From: an uncultured Clostridia bacterium
Lineage (GTDB): Bacteria; Bacillota; Clostridia; Oscillospirales; Oscillospiraceae
Assembly (NCBI GenBank): GCA_947169005.1
Contig: CAMVOG010000037.1
Span: 1-12,703, forward strand
Reading direction: 5' to 3'
Length of the DNA stretch: 12,703 nt
The position numbers were made by a program, and so were the translations under genes. Of the stretch, positions 11,739 through 12,703 are shown one piece after another (within the stretch, counting starts at the first letter, position 1; each line of letters begins with the position of its first letter). Below the pieces are notes generated by a model that worked only from the letters and a program-made list of their open reading frames with translations, did no database searches and was not told where the DNA came from.

Positions 11739-12639
11739 CACATTCTACCGTGAACTGCTGCCCGTCGGGCCAGGTGAGGGTAAGGGTGCCGTCGGCGTCC
11801 TCATGGAGGCCCAGGACGCAGGGGCGGGCCAGCTCCCCCTCCGGGAGCACCGTGACGGTGCCCCCCTCGGAGTCCAGGCGGATGGAGGCCCGGCGCTGGC
11901 TCAGGTCCGCGAAGCCGTCGTCCCGGAGCCAGAGGCCCGCGTCCACGCCCCGGGTGGTGCGGTAGACCAGCTCCATGCTGTCGCTGCTTTTCAGCAGCCG
12001 TCCCCGCCCGTAAGTGCCCGTGGGGTCCTCGCTGCGGGGCAGGCCCGCGCCGAAGCGCAGCAGGGGCGTCACCGTCGTGACGCCGTGGCGGTCCTCCTCC
12101 TCGGCAAAGCGGAAGCTGGCCTTCACCAGCTCCTCATAGACGTAGACCATCACGGGCCAGGCGGTCTCCTCCCGGCCGGTCATGGCGCTGTGTTCCGCGT
12201 CCCGCCACCAGAAGCGGCGCCCGTCCACCGTGAGCTGCACGGAGCGGCTCCCGTCCGTGGTAGCGGAGATGAAATCGAGCTGCTCATCGTGGGCATAGAG
12301 ATAGCGCAGCTCCGAGGTGTCGCCTTGAAGCCAGCGCCGGGCCCGCCGCCAGTCGGTGCGCAGGCGGTCCACGGTCAGGTCCGCCACGGCCCCGTATTCG
12401 GCGCTGAGCTCGTCCGCGATGAGGCTCTCGGTAACGACGAGGCCCGCCCGCAGCTCCTCCTGCCAGGCGGCCAGCTCCGCGCTGTTGAAGTTCTCGGTGT
12501 TCAGATTGCGCAGGGTGTAGCGCAGGTTTTCCAGCAGGAGAAAAAGGTAATTTTGCAGGGCCGTGAGCTTGGCCTCCACGCTGCCGCAGCGCTCCAGCTC
12601 CGGCATGGCCAGCTCGGCCTGGAATAGATCGTTGGGCAA
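11734..12639 (-). CDS. phage virion/tail-type protein, function unknown
   Basis: The product is 301 aa from TTG 12639, chosen because a GGGGGG run lies 6 bases upstream. The internal ATG at 12606 has no ribosome site. Residues about 12-60 form an amphipathic helical segment (LTALQNYLFLLLENLRYTLR followed by NLNTENFNSAEL) that I recall from prophage tail or baseplate proteins. The rest is a mix of strands, with FRFAEEEDRHGVTTVTPLLR and a C-terminal beta-rich domain (RASIRLDSEGGTVTVLPEGE). The gene is the most upstream of the minus-strand series in the window; the true operon start lies beyond 12703. Its role in the particle is not known. Confidence 0.6.
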   Translation of the reverse strand: MPNDLFQAELAMPELERCGSVEAKLTALQNYLFLLLENLRYTLRNLNTENFNSAELAAWQEELRAGLVVTESLIADELSAEYGAVADLTVDRLRTDWRRARRWLQGDTSELRYLYAHDEQLDFISATTDGSRSVQLTVDGRRFWWRDAEHSAMTGREETAWPVMVYVYEELVKASFRFAEEEDRHGVTTVTPLLRFGAGLPRSEDPTGTYGRGRLLKSSDSMELVYRTTRGVDAGLWLRDDGFADLSQRRASIRLDSEGGTVTVLPEGELARPCVLGLHEDADGTLTLTWPDGQQFTVECV

Positions 12640-12665
12640 AAGGAACCCCCCTGTGTGGGAAATAA

Positions 12666-12703
12666 GATAAGGGATAAGAGATGAAAGATAAAAGATTAAA
12701 GAT
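12666..12703. repeat. heptanucleotide array (GATAAGA / GATAAAA types), cut by the window end
   Basis: Phased units GATAAGG, GATAAGA, GATGAAA, GATAAAA, GATTAAA and GAT run to the last base. The ending matches the arrays at 8344 and 10334, which continue into the ACTTTGAAAGCC block. A third copy of that block is therefore expected just outside the window. Confidence 0.85.

Noticed and set aside
11803..12627. Plus-strand ORF of 274 codons
   Set aside because: It is a shadow of the minus-strand gene 11734-12639, which has the better composition and a ribosome site.

Overview
The window reads as part of a chromosome from an anaerobic, probably gut-type Clostridia (Bacillota), possibly near Oscillospiraceae. 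This is inferred from strong AGGAGG ribosome sites, frequent GTG starts, a radical SAM peptide maturase, a phage-type late gene set and many dispersed hairpin repeats. No rRNA or housekeeping gene is present to fix the taxonomy.

Positions 1-2400 (plus strand) hold a compact RiPP-like locus. A consensus promoter (TTGACA-17-TATAAT) and a perfect 14-bp palindrome precede an XRE-type helix-turn-helix gene. That gene runs without a stop into a small seven-cysteine peptide, which also has its own ribosome site and ATG. The leader and ribosome-site region is an exact 75-bp tandem duplication. A radical SAM/SPASM enzyme of 441 aa follows and is the likely modifying enzyme. No exporter, protease or second enzyme is visible.

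Positions 2440-6950 (minus strand) hold a polymorphic-toxin island. A 668-aa protein has a phage-like N-terminal part and a C-terminal domain resembling NAD-targeting TNT/ART-like toxins. It is followed after 4 bases by a small probable immunity gene, then by a SitI3-like immunity gene and a terminator. Beyond that lies a displaced toxin tip (DUF6883-like) that shares its linker with the large toxin, paired with a DUF4926-like immunity gene, and finally a SUKH (SMI1/KNR4)-like immunity gene. Four near-identical inverted-repeat elements (GGGACGGTTCCTTTGTCCC arms) punctuate the island. On the coding strand three of them look like terminator hairpins placed just upstream of a gene start.

Positions 7241-12639 (minus strand) hold five phage virion-type genes, including a probable beta-propeller tail/stabilisation protein and several tail or appendage-like proteins. 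The toxin lies at the 3' end of this series, so it is most likely a virion-associated or phage-derived effector. The gaps between these genes share a composite layout: heptanucleotide tandem arrays (all period 7, with different motifs), a conserved block of about 75 bp, and GC-rich hairpins. Several heptamer arrays directly abut stop codons. The large plus-strand ORFs opposite these GC-rich genes are shadows and are not annotated.
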